Numbered from the stretch's first letter, positions 15,551-24,192 are shown. The stretch: DNA of 64,000 bases from Taibaiella sp041660405 (GCA_041660405.1 JBAZWL010000019.1:25381-89380); one strand, 5' to 3'. The notes: generated by a model from the sequence alone, not told the origin. Translations and numbers: made by a program.

Positions 15551-17131
15551 GAGGGAAAAGTGTATTTCAAAAGTAGTGCCCCCGCCCAGTTCGCTTTTGC
15601 AGGTAATAGTCCCGTTCATCAATTCTACATACTTTTGTACAATATGCAGTCCCAGGCCGGTGCCTTGAATATTGGTAACATTAGCACCACGAAAAAAACG
15701 TTCAAAAAGATGCTGCTGGTCTTCGTTCGAGATACCCATTCCATTATCCGAAACAGAAAGTATTAAGCTATCATCTAATCGTTTGCTTCGCAGACCAATA
15801 ATTCCATTTTCAGGAGAAAACTTTATGGCATTGGAAAGGAGGTTCATGACAATATGCTTCAACAACGATGGATCAAGATTTACGAAGACATCACCTTCAT
15901 GTTCATACCGGATGCTTTGTCCATTTTTTAGAAGGCCATTAAGCTCAGCATTGATCTGCTGCAGATGCTGTGGTATGTCAAATGTAATGTACCGTGTCTG
16001 CATCTTCCCTTCTTCGATTTTCCCCACTGAAAGAAAATCATTGAGTATATCTGTAAGCAAATTGACGGACGAAACAATCCGACGTACATGTCTTTCCCTT
16101 TTTGGATGGTCTTCCTTTTCCTCGTATTTTGATAGCAGGTAAGCAGATGAAAGTACGGTGCTGAGTGGAGTGCGAAATTCATGTGATGCCATGGAGACGA
16201 ACCTGGATTTAAGCTCACCAAGCTCCTTTTCTTTTTCAAGTGCTAAACGCAGGTCGGTTTCCGCCTTTTTCCTTTCTGATATGTCCATGGCAATACCAAG
16301 GTACCCTTCGATATCGCCATGAGCGTTGCGCATCGCTGTAAAAGTTTGCGATGAAGGAAAATTACTTCCGTCTTTCCGGATATATGTAAGCTCATGTTCG
16401 TTCGGTAGGCCGGTATCTGCCCGCTCAATCAACTCCGGTAATTTTACATCTTCATCCTTCAAAAAAGCAACAGGGGTTTCTTTATCGATAATATCAGATG
16501 CTTGATAACCCAAATTACGTTCGGCGGAAGGATTAAACATTTTAATGACTCCGTCCTTGTCCGTCACATAAATAATAGCTTCCGCATGGTCCCAGATATT
16601 ATATAGGAATGTATTGACACGATTTAATTCAGCATCTTTCGCTTCGGTCTGCGCAATCAACGCGGCTAATTGTTTCACAGTGCTGGTCAGCGTTTCTGTC
16701 CGCTCCTCAATTGTTTGTTCCAGTTCTTCATTAAGATGTTGCAGCGCAAGTTCAGCTTCTTTGCGTTTGGAGATGTCACTTAAAAAAGCAATAACATATT
16801 TGCCTTGCTCTAATTCATAATTGCCCAGGCTTACCTCCACGGGAAATTCGCTACCATCCTTTCGCGCAGCAAATAAATCCATGCCTAACCCCATGGGCCT
16901 GCTTTTGGGACGTTCATTGTACTGATCCACATGCTTTACATGTCGCTGATGAAACCGAGACGGGATTAACTTTTCAATACGCTGTCCGAGCAACTCGCTT
17001 TCATCATATCCAAACTGTTTCAAAAGAAAAGGATTAACGAGCTCTATTATTCCCCTGTCATTGGCAACCATAATGCCCATGGAAGCATTGAGAAATAATG
17101 CATCGAAGCTTACGCCGGTGCCAGTGTTCAT
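15536..17131 (-). CDS. Cytoplasmic PAS-PAS sensor histidine kinase
   Basis: A 531-residue protein without membrane segments. It has PAS1 (about residues 8-122), a coiled coil (125-175), PAS2 (about 176-290), a HisKA dimerisation domain with H317 in SMASHEFRTPLS, and an HATPase (MNLLSNAIKFSPENG, SDNGMGIS, GTGLGLHIVQKY). It should autophosphorylate and pass phosphate to D52 of the fused regulator encoded 29 bases downstream. In PAS1 the segment from H64 to M84 aligns without gaps to the FixL haem-PAS region, with H64 at the FixL haem-ligand position. A haem or gas-sensing role is possible but unproven. Its promoter is the TATATTTG box at 17162-17169, with no Crp/Fnr site. Confidence 0.93.
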   Translation of the reverse strand: MNTGTGVSFDALFLNASMGIMVANDRGIIELVNPFLLKQFGYDESELLGQRIEKLIPSRFHQRHVKHVDQYNERPKSRPMGLGMDLFAARKDGSEFPVEVSLGNYELEQGKYVIAFLSDISKRKEAELALQHLNEELEQTIEERTETLTSTVKQLAALIAQTEAKDAELNRVNTFLYNIWDHAEAIIYVTDKDGVIKMFNPSAERNLGYQASDIIDKETPVAFLKDEDVKLPELIERADTGLPNEHELTYIRKDGSNFPSSQTFTAMRNAHGDIEGYLGIAMDISERKKAETDLRLALEKEKELGELKSRFVSMASHEFRTPLSTVLSSAYLLSKYEEKEDHPKRERHVRRIVSSVNLLTDILNDFLSVGKIEEGKMQTRYITFDIPQHLQQINAELNGLLKNGQSIRYEHEGDVFVNLDPSLLKHIVMNLLSNAIKFSPENGIIGLRSKRLDDSLILSVSDNGMGISNEDQQHLFERFFRGANVTNIQGTGLGLHIVQKYVELMNGTITCKSELGGGTTFEIHFSLHDLN

Positions 17132-17300
17132 GAGAGCGTCTTTTTGGGAGTTACGAGTTTACAAATATACAGATTTTATACTACCTTATCTATCATCCAA
17201 AACATAAATAAATACCCGAAACATCTTTAGGTATAGCAATTTTATCTTATCACAAACAAGAAGGTCACTCCACAGCTGATATCACGATCATATAATTAAC

Positions 17301-17344
17301 TGACGACAGTCATTGTACCGAGGTATCCCTCTCACCTACTTTTG
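17301..17344 (+). promoter_or_regulatory. Hsp20/BON promoter with perfect Crp/Fnr palindrome
   Basis: TGACGACAGTCA (17301-17312) is followed 24 nt later by TACTTTTG (17337-17344). The palindrome centre is near -42 from the expected start site, the class II Crp/Fnr activator position. The kinase promoter on the other strand (17162-17169) has no such site. Confidence 0.6.
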
Positions 17345-17424
17345 TTCAACTTAAGCGTTGTGATCTTATTCATTTTGATACGACACAAATTTATTCATTC
17401 ATTTAAAAAACAAAGGAGGACACT

Positions 17425-17865
17425 ATGTCTAAACATTCATTGATCAATTTGAAAGAAATTTTCCCGCAATCTATTGACGATTTCTTTACTCCCTGGAATG
17501 ACTGGTTCAGGAAAAACAATCCATTCAATCATTCATCTGTTCCTGCTATGAACATAACAGATGAAAATGATCATTACAAAGTAACCGTGGCTGCTCCCGG
17601 ACTACAAAAAAAGGACTTCGACATTGATCTGGACAACAACATCCTTACGATTAGTGCATCTTCGGAAAAAGAGCATGAAGAGGAGAAGAAAAAATATAGT
17701 CGCAGGGAATACAGCTATTCCAGTTTTTCCAGATCCTTTTCCTTACCTTCTGATGTTAAAGAAGACGCTATAGATGCCCAATATGAAAATGGCATCCTGA
17801 CGTTGAATTTGCCTAAAAACGAACAGGCTCAACGTCAAGCTGAAAAGAAAATTGAAGTAAAATAA
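17425..17865 (+). CDS. Hsp20 / alpha-crystallin small heat-shock protein
   Basis: A 146-residue ATP-independent chaperone that holds unfolding proteins. The alpha-crystallin domain runs from MNITDENDHYKVTVAAPGLQKKDFDIDL to LPSDVKEDAIDAQYENGILTLNLPK, including the family A-x-x-x-n-G-v-L signature. A strong AAAGGAGG Shine-Dalgarno sits before the ATG, which is unusual in a genome where most starts lack one and suggests high expression. It heads a two-gene unit with the triple-BON protein and is driven by a promoter with a perfect Crp/Fnr-type palindrome. Confidence 0.95.
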   Translation: MSKHSLINLKEIFPQSIDDFFTPWNDWFRKNNPFNHSSVPAMNITDENDHYKVTVAAPGLQKKDFDIDLDNNILTISASSEKEHEEEKKKYSRREYSYSSFSRSFSLPSDVKEDAIDAQYENGILTLNLPKNEQAQRQAEKKIEVK

Positions 17866-17916
17866 TTGCCCTCGATTAAACTAAACCATTATTTAACCCA
17901 AATCAATATTTATCTT

Positions 17917-18567
17917 ATGAAATCAGATAAAAAAATACAGCAGGATGTTATCGCTGAGCTCCAATGGGAGCCAGTGCTCAATGCCACCGAAATTGGTGTT
18001 GCTGTTAAAGACGGCGTCGTAACGCTAAGTGGCCACGTAGGCAGTTATACCCAAAAAAGACAAGCTGAGACAGCGACAAAAAGGGTCAGGGATGTCAAAG
18101 CGGTTGCCATTGATCTGGACGTACAGCTTTCCACCGAAGATAATAGCAATGATACTGAAATCGGAACAGCAATTGTTGACGCTTTTCGTTGGAACACATT
18201 GGTCCCGGACGAAAAAATCAAAGCCAAAGTGGAAAATGGCTGGATCACGCTTGAAGGTGAAGTGGAATGGCAGTATCAGAAAGAAGCAGCCTACAACGCA
18301 GTAAACTTCTTGCGTGGTATCAAAGGTGTTTCCAACCTTATTATGGTAAAACCGGCCATCAGCAAAAGTCTTGTAAAGGACAATATCAAAAAAGCATTGG
18401 AGCGTAGTGCCGATATAGAAGCTGAAAAAATTGATGTAGTGACTTCAGGCCACAAGGTTACCCTTAAAGGAAAAGCCGGTTCATGGCATGAAAAAAACAT
18501 CATTGAAAGGGCGGCATGGTCTTCCCCTGGTGTGAATGAAGTGGTTGATGAATTGGAATTGGTTTAA
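17917..18567 (+). CDS. Triple BON-domain protein (paralogue 1)
   Basis: A 216-residue protein of three BON domains in tandem (about residues 3-70, 75-145 and 148-216), each with the GVVTLSGHV / GWITLEGEV / KVTLKGKAGS glycine-centred strand. BON domains bind lipid or envelope surfaces. No signal peptide is visible, so it may be cytoplasmic or membrane-associated. The ATG at 17917 is chosen over a TTG at 17866 because the paralogue at 20776-21450 begins with the same MKSD. It follows Hsp20 by 51 bases and ends at a clear terminator. Confidence 0.9.
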   Translation: MKSDKKIQQDVIAELQWEPVLNATEIGVAVKDGVVTLSGHVGSYTQKRQAETATKRVRDVKAVAIDLDVQLSTEDNSNDTEIGTAIVDAFRWNTLVPDEKIKAKVENGWITLEGEVEWQYQKEAAYNAVNFLRGIKGVSNLIMVKPAISKSLVKDNIKKALERSADIEAEKIDVVTSGHKVTLKGKAGSWHEKNIIERAAWSSPGVNEVVDELELV

Positions 18568-18588
18568 TGTAGATTTCAATCTGAATAC

Positions 18589-18622
18589 ATCTGCCTGTCA
18601 TCAAGACGGGCAGATTTTATTT
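18589..18622 (+). terminator. Intrinsic terminator of the Hsp20/BON unit
   Basis: ATCTGCCTGTC (18589-18599) pairs with GACGGGCAGAT (18605-18615), 11 bp with one G-T wobble and a 5-base loop, followed by TTTATTTTA. Confidence 0.75.
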
Positions 18623-18708
18623 TAAATTCTTTTAAGGAAATACAGCATAATACATCTCGAACACGTCATATATCCGAGTCTTTAATGATCGGTAAACTTG
18701 CCTTATTC

Positions 18709-19179
18709 CTATAGATCAATGGACTTTTTAGCAAGCAAAACCTGACTGTGGTAAATGATCTGGCATTTGACAGAATGGGATACCAGGCAATATTTCTGTG
18801 CTTTGTCTAATGCCGTCTTTGTTTCATCCATATTGCGCTCGTCAGCAATATAAATTATCGGATAAAGATCTACTTGTGTGAATTCGTATTGCCCCTGTAT
18901 CCGTTCAACCTTACCTATTACTTCAGCTTTAAAATCCTGGATTTCCAATCCTTTTGAAAAAAACTGGAATGTTGTCATAAAGCAGCTACTTATTGAACAC
19001 AGGAATAAGTGTTCCGGGCTCCAGTTATTTTCCGGACCACCAAACTCGGGTGGTACTGAGATATGGATTACACCTTTTACATCATTTGCCGTAAGTATTC
19101 CTCTCTGATCGGGTAACAGATTTAGCTGCACTTCAAATAATAGTGGTTCATTTCGTTTGGGAGATGTATTTTCAGACAT
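18709..19179 (-). CDS. OsmC/Ohr-family protein
   Basis: A 156-residue OsmC-fold protein. GGPENNWSPEHLFLCSISSCFMTTFQFF carries the first conserved cysteine and AQKYCLVSHSVKC the second. This matches the family layout of thiol-dependent reductases for organic or lipid hydroperoxides. It belongs functionally with the stress genes around it. I see no Crp/Fnr-type site directly upstream. The gene stands alone. Confidence 0.88.
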   Translation of the reverse strand: MSENTSPKRNEPLLFEVQLNLLPDQRGILTANDVKGVIHISVPPEFGGPENNWSPEHLFLCSISSCFMTTFQFFSKGLEIQDFKAEVIGKVERIQGQYEFTQVDLYPIIYIADERNMDETKTALDKAQKYCLVSHSVKCQIIYHSQVLLAKKSIDL

Positions 19180-19295
19180 GACAGTTTTGTTTTAAATTAA
19201 AAATTGTTTGATGAAAGAGCGGATTTCACCAGTCTATCATAAGTTTAGATGAGTGTATGTGAATCTTCTTATAAATTCATGCCATAACTGCGTTT

Positions 19296-19415
19296 TTATT
19301 CTTCCATTACAAGTACTGCTGCACCATGTATTTTACCATTACGTAAAGCATTAATTGCTTCATTGGCTTCATGTAGTTTAAACAATTGTGTAGAAGTTTT
19401 CACCGGAATTCTGTC
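19296..19415 (-). pseudogene. 3' remnant of a zinc alcohol dehydrogenase gene
   Basis: On the minus strand a frame without a start reads IPVKTSTQLFKLHEANEAIN, then ALRNGKIHGAAVLVMEE and a stop at 19296-19298. This is the exact C-terminal signature of MDR-type zinc alcohol dehydrogenases (iPi.t....f.leeaneAl..l..G.i.GaaVL). Everything upstream has been lost. The polysaccharide deacetylase gene now abuts and overlaps it by a few codons, so a deletion junction lies near 19415. Confidence 0.75.
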
Positions 19416-20239
19416 TCAAATTGTTTCATGCTCCAGTTACCATCTACTATCATTCTCCTTATGGTATATAAGGAGGCCGGTTTATCTTTTTTTCCACTAA
19501 GCTGGAAGGCAGCATGATAGCCGCCCTCCTTAAGATATTCAATGGCAGATAAGTTCCAGGCTCCATAGGGATATGCGAAATATTCAATAGGGTTACCAGT
19601 AATTTTTTGCAATAATTCTGTCGGCTTTTTTAACTGTATTTTCCAATCATTATTCTTGTATTGCGTGACATTATGATGATCCCAGGTGTGGCAGCCAATT
19701 ATATGACCATTATCTGCAAGATATCTAATATCCTTGCCTGCCATATATCCCGAACGACCAATTGTAACAGTCATAATAAAAAAAGTAGCCTTAAATCCGT
19801 ATTGCTCTAATTCAGGTAAAGCATTGAGATACTGACTTATCGTTCCGTCATCGAATGTGAGTAAGAGCGGCTTGTCTGGTAACTTTTCGCCTTGCTGGTA
19901 GAAGTTGACCAACTGGTTTGGTAAAATTGTATGATATCCATTTTCATACAAAAATTTCATTTGCGTTCTAAATTTAGAAACAGGAACGATGTAGGGCCGC
20001 GCAGCTTTAGAATCATTGCCATCACAGTCTCTAATCTGGTGATAGCAAAGTACTATTGGATCTGAATGAACCTTGTTTTCATCTGACGTATCGGTAACAC
20101 CGACTATTGACGAACTACCGGTATAGTACTGCATTTCAGACTTTGGGAAATTTCCTTTAGCAATAACGTTTCTATTGCATGACCAATAGTGCACTGAGAT
20201 GATCAAGGTGAACCAAAGAATAATGTTCTTATTTCCCAT
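19400..20239 (-). CDS. Polysaccharide deacetylase (NodB-type) lipoprotein
   Basis: The protein begins MGNKNIILWFTLIISVHYWSC, a lipoprotein signal ending at Cys. The NodB domain shows LLTFDDGT (metal and catalytic Asp), IIGCHTWDHHNV (the H-x-x-x-H metal pair) and FAYPYGAWN. Such enzymes remove N- or O-acetyl groups from surface polysaccharides or peptidoglycan. The ATG at 20239 is preferred because it gives a clean signal peptide and starts just after the YtxH stop at 20250. Longer starts at 20257 and 20317 overlap that gene. Its 3' end lies on an alcohol dehydrogenase remnant. Confidence 0.88.
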   Translation of the reverse strand: MGNKNIILWFTLIISVHYWSCNRNVIAKGNFPKSEMQYYTGSSSIVGVTDTSDENKVHSDPIVLCYHQIRDCDGNDSKAARPYIVPVSKFRTQMKFLYENGYHTILPNQLVNFYQQGEKLPDKPLLLTFDDGTISQYLNALPELEQYGFKATFFIMTVTIGRSGYMAGKDIRYLADNGHIIGCHTWDHHNVTQYKNNDWKIQLKKPTELLQKITGNPIEYFAYPYGAWNLSAIEYLKEGGYHAAFQLSGKKDKPASLYTIRRMIVDGNWSMKQFETEFR

Positions 20240-20249
20240 GACTATATAA

Positions 20250-20537
20250 TTAGACATTAGCCTGTTCTTCTTTTTTTGCAGAGGTACAGTGAGCAGGGAA
20301 TTGATCGACCATTTCATTTAAATCTTCGAGTTTGTCCTTTAGCCTGTCCCGTATATCAGCAATGTTATCCCTGCCCTCCTCTATCGTATCGCCAATTGAA
20401 TTAAACAATCTTCTGCTTCGTCTGGCAATTTTTTTTCTTGTCCATTCACCTTTTTCAGGTGCAAACAAAATGCCCAGGGCTGTGCCAGCTGCCATCAGTG
20501 TTATAGACCCTAATAAAATCATACCTGCTTTTTTCAT
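20250..20537 (-). CDS. YtxH-type small membrane protein
   Basis: A 95-residue protein with one N-terminal membrane segment (MKKAGMILLGSITLMAAGTALG) followed directly by ILFAPEKGEWTRKKI, the YtxH signature (LlaPkkGketR). A charged amphipathic helix follows (EEGRDNIADIRDRLKDKLEDL). YtxH proteins are envelope stress proteins of unclear mechanism. The ATG at 20537 is chosen over 20567. A Crp/Fnr-type palindrome at 20605-20616 governs its promoter. The polysaccharide deacetylase follows closely and is probably co-transcribed. Confidence 0.85.
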   Translation of the reverse strand: MKKAGMILLGSITLMAAGTALGILFAPEKGEWTRKKIARRSRRLFNSIGDTIEEGRDNIADIRDRLKDKLEDLNEMVDQFPAHCTSAKKEEQANV

Positions 20538-20572
20538 AACAATTCGTTTTAGTTTAATAATATACATCTACG

Positions 20573-20616
20573 TAAAGATATCATTGGCCTCGTATGGACA
20601 ACAATGATGCTAATCA
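20573..20616 (-). promoter_or_regulatory. YtxH promoter with perfect Crp/Fnr palindrome
   Basis: TGATGCTAATCA (20605-20616) lies 24 nt upstream of TATCTTTA on the minus strand (20573-20580), a one-mismatch TAnnTTTG box. Geometry is the same as at the Hsp20 promoter. Confidence 0.55.
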
Positions 20617-20775
20617 CGAAAACAGATAACTTAACCTAATCGGCCTGATTAATATTAAGTATATGCTTTAAATGAAGTTGATAGAACTTTCGAATACTTA
20701 TTAAGGTCCGTGATGCCCCGATATAATACCAGCTTGCCCATACAACTCAAACCATATTATTCATACTAAGACCTG

Positions 20776-21450
20776 CTAGTCATCAAATTCAAACTGAAAC
20801 TCTTCAACCTCCAGTTTATTGTCGACACTGGTTATTCCAGGAGCTGACCATGCAACCTTTTCGGCATCATCACTTTCGGCAAAAGAACGGACGCTTCCGG
20901 TAAGGACAGCTTTGGTGCCAGTAACAATCACATTTATCTGTTTTGCGTCTAATGCTGCATGTCGATAGAACGATGCAAATATCTTCTTTTCAATATCGGA
21001 ACCTTTTGTCCTGGGCTTTAACGTTATCAGGCTAACCACAGACTTTATACCATCTAAGTTTTCAATGGCTGCCTTTGCAGCTGCCCTTTGATATTCCCAT
21101 TCTACCTCCCCGTCAAGTGTTACATACCCGTCTTCCACTTTTATCTTTATGTTCTCTTCCTGTACAGCAGTATTCCATTTTAATACATTAAGTATTGCCT
21201 CTGCAATTTCAGTATCCGATTTCTGATGATCAGACCAAAACCATACGTGGATATCAACTGCCACCGCTTTAACACCCGCTACCCTTTTAGCGGCATTTTC
21301 AGCAGCCAGTTTTTTTGCATAAGTATCCACAAGACCGTTTAACGTTACCACACCGTCCTTTACTGTCGCGTTAATTACAGAGCCAACCAATAGCGGTTCC
21401 CACAAGATTTCTTCTTGTACATCATTCTGGATTTGAAAATCACTTTTCAT
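20776..21450 (-). CDS. Triple BON-domain protein (paralogue 2)
   Basis: About 224 residues with three BON domains, paralogous to the protein at 17917-18567 (shared WEPLL, DGVVTLNGLVDTYAKK, GYVTLDGEVEWEYQRAAAKAA). The first repeat carries an inserted WFWSDHQKSDTE segment not in its paralogue, and it ends in an acidic tail (EVEEFQFEFDD). No signal peptide. An ATG at 21459 would add three residues; 21450 matches the MKSD start of the paralogue. A one-mismatch Crp/Fnr-type site precedes it at the regulon spacing. Confidence 0.9.
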   Translation of the reverse strand: MKSDFQIQNDVQEEILWEPLLVGSVINATVKDGVVTLNGLVDTYAKKLAAENAAKRVAGVKAVAVDIHVWFWSDHQKSDTEIAEAILNVLKWNTAVQEENIKIKVEDGYVTLDGEVEWEYQRAAAKAAIENLDGIKSVVSLITLKPRTKGSDIEKKIFASFYRHAALDAKQINVIVTGTKAVLTGSVRSFAESDDAEKVAWSAPGITSVDNKLEVEEFQFEFDD

Positions 21451-21490
21451 AAGTTTCATTTAATGAGGGTTAACAACATATTTTCCTGAA

Positions 21491-21533
21491 CAAAGGAATC
21501 CGATTTTAATCCCAAAATCTATGATATTAAACA
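21491..21533 (-). promoter_or_regulatory. BON-gene promoter with one-mismatch Crp/Fnr-type site
   Basis: TGATATTAAACA (21522-21533) differs at one base from TGAY-N4-RTCA and is 23 nt upstream of TTCCTTTG on the minus strand (21491-21498), a -7 box with one mismatch. Confidence 0.4.
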
Positions 21534-21648
21534 GCTGCCTTAATGATATAAATTTGCTTACTATTCTATAATAGCGGTGTGATAAAGATGAAGTTGAAGG
21601 AATGAATCGGATTGGATGTGATAGCTGGCTTATGCTCTTTTGAATATA

Positions 21649-22632
21649 TTATTGGGAAGACTGTTTTCTTTTCTTTTCCTGCTTTCTGAAATATCCCCTA
21701 AAGAAAAAATTATGCTTCAAAGCTTCCATATTCTCATTAAACCCATTCGTGCCTTTCTGAATGTTATCTAAGCTTGTTTCTATCTTTTTTGTCATTATGG
21801 AATCGTTTAATAACAGGTGGGTCACACCTTTGCCATTGGTAATACTTTTATGTACTTCCGCCGCGATTTTGTTTAATTCGCCTGCAATGGAATCTGTAGT
21901 ACTGGTCGTCGATTTTAATTTACGGAGTGAGTAACCAAGATCCTCTGCAAACGAACTATCGGTCAATATCATTCCTATAGAACCCTTTCCATTTTTAACA
22001 TCAGCGACAAGCCCATCCAGGTTATCTGCCAGATCACCGGCTGTACGTGCTGTAGAAGCTATATCAGCAACGGCAGTTTTTAAACCAACATGTATTGAAC
22101 TGTCATCCATCAGCGACCACAATGCACTGCTATTAACTCTTTTAATAGTTGTTTTCAGTTCAGTAGCTATAATCGCTACATCATTATTGGTATGGTAAAG
22201 TGTTTCAAGCATCTCTTCTGTACCCACAGCTTCTTTTGACCTAAGCATTTCTCCTTCTTTTACTAAAGATCCTTGCCGACCTGCCGGCACAATATTTACC
22301 ACTTTATTACCTACAAGGCCATCCGTGCCTATGGATACAACAGCATTGTTCCGGATAATGGACAACATATTTTTATCAATTACCATAGTAACTTCAATAA
22401 GCCCATCATCCAATATTCTTGTCTTTTTCACAGTGCCCACTTCAATACCACTAAAGCGTACATTATTGCCTTCTACCAGTCCCTGGACATTTGTAAATTT
22501 TGCTTTTAGTGTGTAGGTAGAACCGAACAGATGTTCATTGTTGCCGATCATATATAGCAATAGAATAAGGAACAGTAAACCGCCCAGCACCAGTGCACCC
22601 AATTTTACATTATTGATCGACCTTGTTGTCAT
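21649..22632 (-). CDS. MlaD/MCE-family lipid-transport substrate-binding protein
   Basis: A 327-residue protein with one N-terminal membrane anchor (LGALVLGGLLFLILLLYMIG) and an MCE domain (TLKAKFTNVQGLVEGNNVRFSGIEVGTVKKTRI ... VSIGTDGLVGNKVVNIVPA). A long helical C-terminal region follows. MCE proteins form hexameric rings that pass lipids across the periplasm. It is the third gene of a permease-ATPase-MCE operon, starting 6 bases after the ATPase stop. The operon is Mla/Tgt-like; whether it moves phospholipids inward or outward cannot be told here. Confidence 0.92.
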   Translation of the reverse strand: MTTRSINNVKLGALVLGGLLFLILLLYMIGNNEHLFGSTYTLKAKFTNVQGLVEGNNVRFSGIEVGTVKKTRILDDGLIEVTMVIDKNMLSIIRNNAVVSIGTDGLVGNKVVNIVPAGRQGSLVKEGEMLRSKEAVGTEEMLETLYHTNNDVAIIATELKTTIKRVNSSALWSLMDDSSIHVGLKTAVADIASTARTAGDLADNLDGLVADVKNGKGSIGMILTDSSFAEDLGYSLRKLKSTTSTTDSIAGELNKIAAEVHKSITNGKGVTHLLLNDSIMTKKIETSLDNIQKGTNGFNENMEALKHNFFFRGYFRKQEKKRKQSSQ

Positions 22633-22638
22633 AAATAT

Positions 22639-23415
22639 TTATTCAAAGAATTGTTTCACTTTCATATCGTTGCTCTTTACCAAAGATTCATAGTTCCCAT
22701 CTGCATAACATTTTCCGTCTACCAGAATGATAACCCTGTCGCCGGCCAATCTCACGCAATTCATGTCATGAGAAATAATCAACGATGTTGTGTTGTACTT
22801 TTTCTGTATCTCCATCATCAGTCCGATAATTTCCTTGCCGGTTATCGGGTCAAGGCCCGTTGTCGGTTCATCATATAAGATCAGTTCCGGCTTCAAGATT
22901 AGGGTACGGGCCAACGCAATCCTTTTACGCATTCCACCGGATAACTCAGCCGGCATCATGTCGATAGTATGGGCCAAACCTACATCTGCGAGAGCATCCT
23001 GTATACGTATATTTACTTCTTCCGGTGTCACATGAATCCAATGTCTGCGCAAAGGGAACTCCAGGTTTTGCCTTACCGTCATAGAATCATATAAAGCATT
23101 ACTCTGAAACAAAAACCCAACCTTCGCTCTTATTTCATCCAGTTCTCTTTCGTTTATATCAGTTATATCTTTTCCAAGTACGCTTATAATGCCTTTATCA
23201 GGAGCCAGTAATCCGATAATACATTTTATCAACACAGACTTTCCGGAGCCGGATTTTCCCAGTACAATAACACTTTCGCCTCTTTTTATTGTAAGATTAA
23301 AATCGACCAATATATTATTATTGCCGAATGACTTGTATAAATGACGAATCTCCAGTACTGTCTCTGCTGACAACCGTGATTGAATATCTCCTGCTTGTTT
23401 TCTTTCTGTAATCAT
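22639..23415 (-). CDS. ABC transporter ATPase (MlaF-like)
   Basis: A 258-residue ABC ATPase: Walker A VLGKSGSGKSVLIKC, Q-loop LFQSNALYDSMTV, signature ELSGGMRKRIALARTLI, Walker B LILYDEPTTGLDP and switch His in IISHDMNC. The LSGGM.KR form and the SNALYDSMTV Q-loop are typical of MlaF-type lipid importers or exporters. It lies between the permease (7-base gap) and the MCE protein, so the three form one complex. Confidence 0.94.
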   Translation of the reverse strand: MITERKQAGDIQSRLSAETVLEIRHLYKSFGNNNILVDFNLTIKRGESVIVLGKSGSGKSVLIKCIIGLLAPDKGIISVLGKDITDINERELDEIRAKVGFLFQSNALYDSMTVRQNLEFPLRRHWIHVTPEEVNIRIQDALADVGLAHTIDMMPAELSGGMRKRIALARTLILKPELILYDEPTTGLDPITGKEIIGLMMEIQKKYNTTSLIISHDMNCVRLAGDRVIILVDGKCYADGNYESLVKSNDMKVKQFFE

Positions 23416-23421
23416 TTCGCG

Positions 23422-24192
23422 CTAATTAAAACCTAGGACATTTGCAATCTGTACTGCCAGTAAATCAATAATAAAAATCATGATTGAAGAAAGTACCACA
23501 GCTGAATTTGCAGAGTGGCCTACACCTTCTGTTCCTTTGCTACTATTATACCCTTTATAACATCCTATTATGCCTACCGCAAAACCAAAAAAATAGCTCT
23601 TGACGTATGCTGGCAATACATCGCTGAATGAAAGAATATCGAACACCTGGGTCCAAAACAAAGCAAAGCTTGTTGTACTCCGAATATTGACACCAAGGTA
23701 TGATCCATAAAGAGCAATAGCATCCCCCAATATTACCAACACCGGAAGCATTAATGTGGCAGCCATGATTCGCGTTACTACCAGGTATTTAAACGGATTA
23801 GTACCACTCACTTCCATAGCATCAATTTGTTCCGTAACCTTCATTGACCCTAGCTCCGCACCTATACTGCTACCTATTTTCCCTGCAAATATTAAAGCGG
23901 TTATTACCGGACCAATTTCCCTGATTATTGCAATACTTACAATTGCAGGTATTTGTGAAGCCACACCATAATCGACCATTGATGGCCTGAGTTGCATGGT
24001 CAACACCAATCCCATAATAAATGCCGTCAAAGCCACAAGTGCAAATGATTTGTAACCAATAACAAAACATTGTCTTAAAAATTCCATTATCTCGTACCGA
24101 GGCTTATACCATTGTTTGAAAAAACGGGCGGCAAAGCGGGACAGAGCACCAACTTCATTTAAAAACAATTCCAATTTAGATGATCTGAACAT
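23422..24192 (-). CDS. MlaE-family ABC permease
   Basis: A permease of about 256 residues with five or six hydrophobic segments and MlaE signatures: FALVALTAFIMGLVLTMQL, EIGPVITALIFAGKIGSSIGAELGSMKVTEQIDAMEVSG, and GCYKGYNSSKGTEGVGHSANSAVV. ATGs at 24246 and 24312 would lengthen it to at most 296 residues. The inferred transcription start from the -7 box at 24294-24301 excludes 24312, and the family length favours 24192. First gene of the lipid-transport operon. Confidence 0.88.
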   Translation of the reverse strand: MFRSSKLELFLNEVGALSRFAARFFKQWYKPRYEIMEFLRQCFVIGYKSFALVALTAFIMGLVLTMQLRPSMVDYGVASQIPAIVSIAIIREIGPVITALIFAGKIGSSIGAELGSMKVTEQIDAMEVSGTNPFKYLVVTRIMAATLMLPVLVILGDAIALYGSYLGVNIRSTTSFALFWTQVFDILSFSDVLPAYVKSYFFGFAVGIIGCYKGYNSSKGTEGVGHSANSAVVLSSIMIFIIDLLAVQIANVLGFN

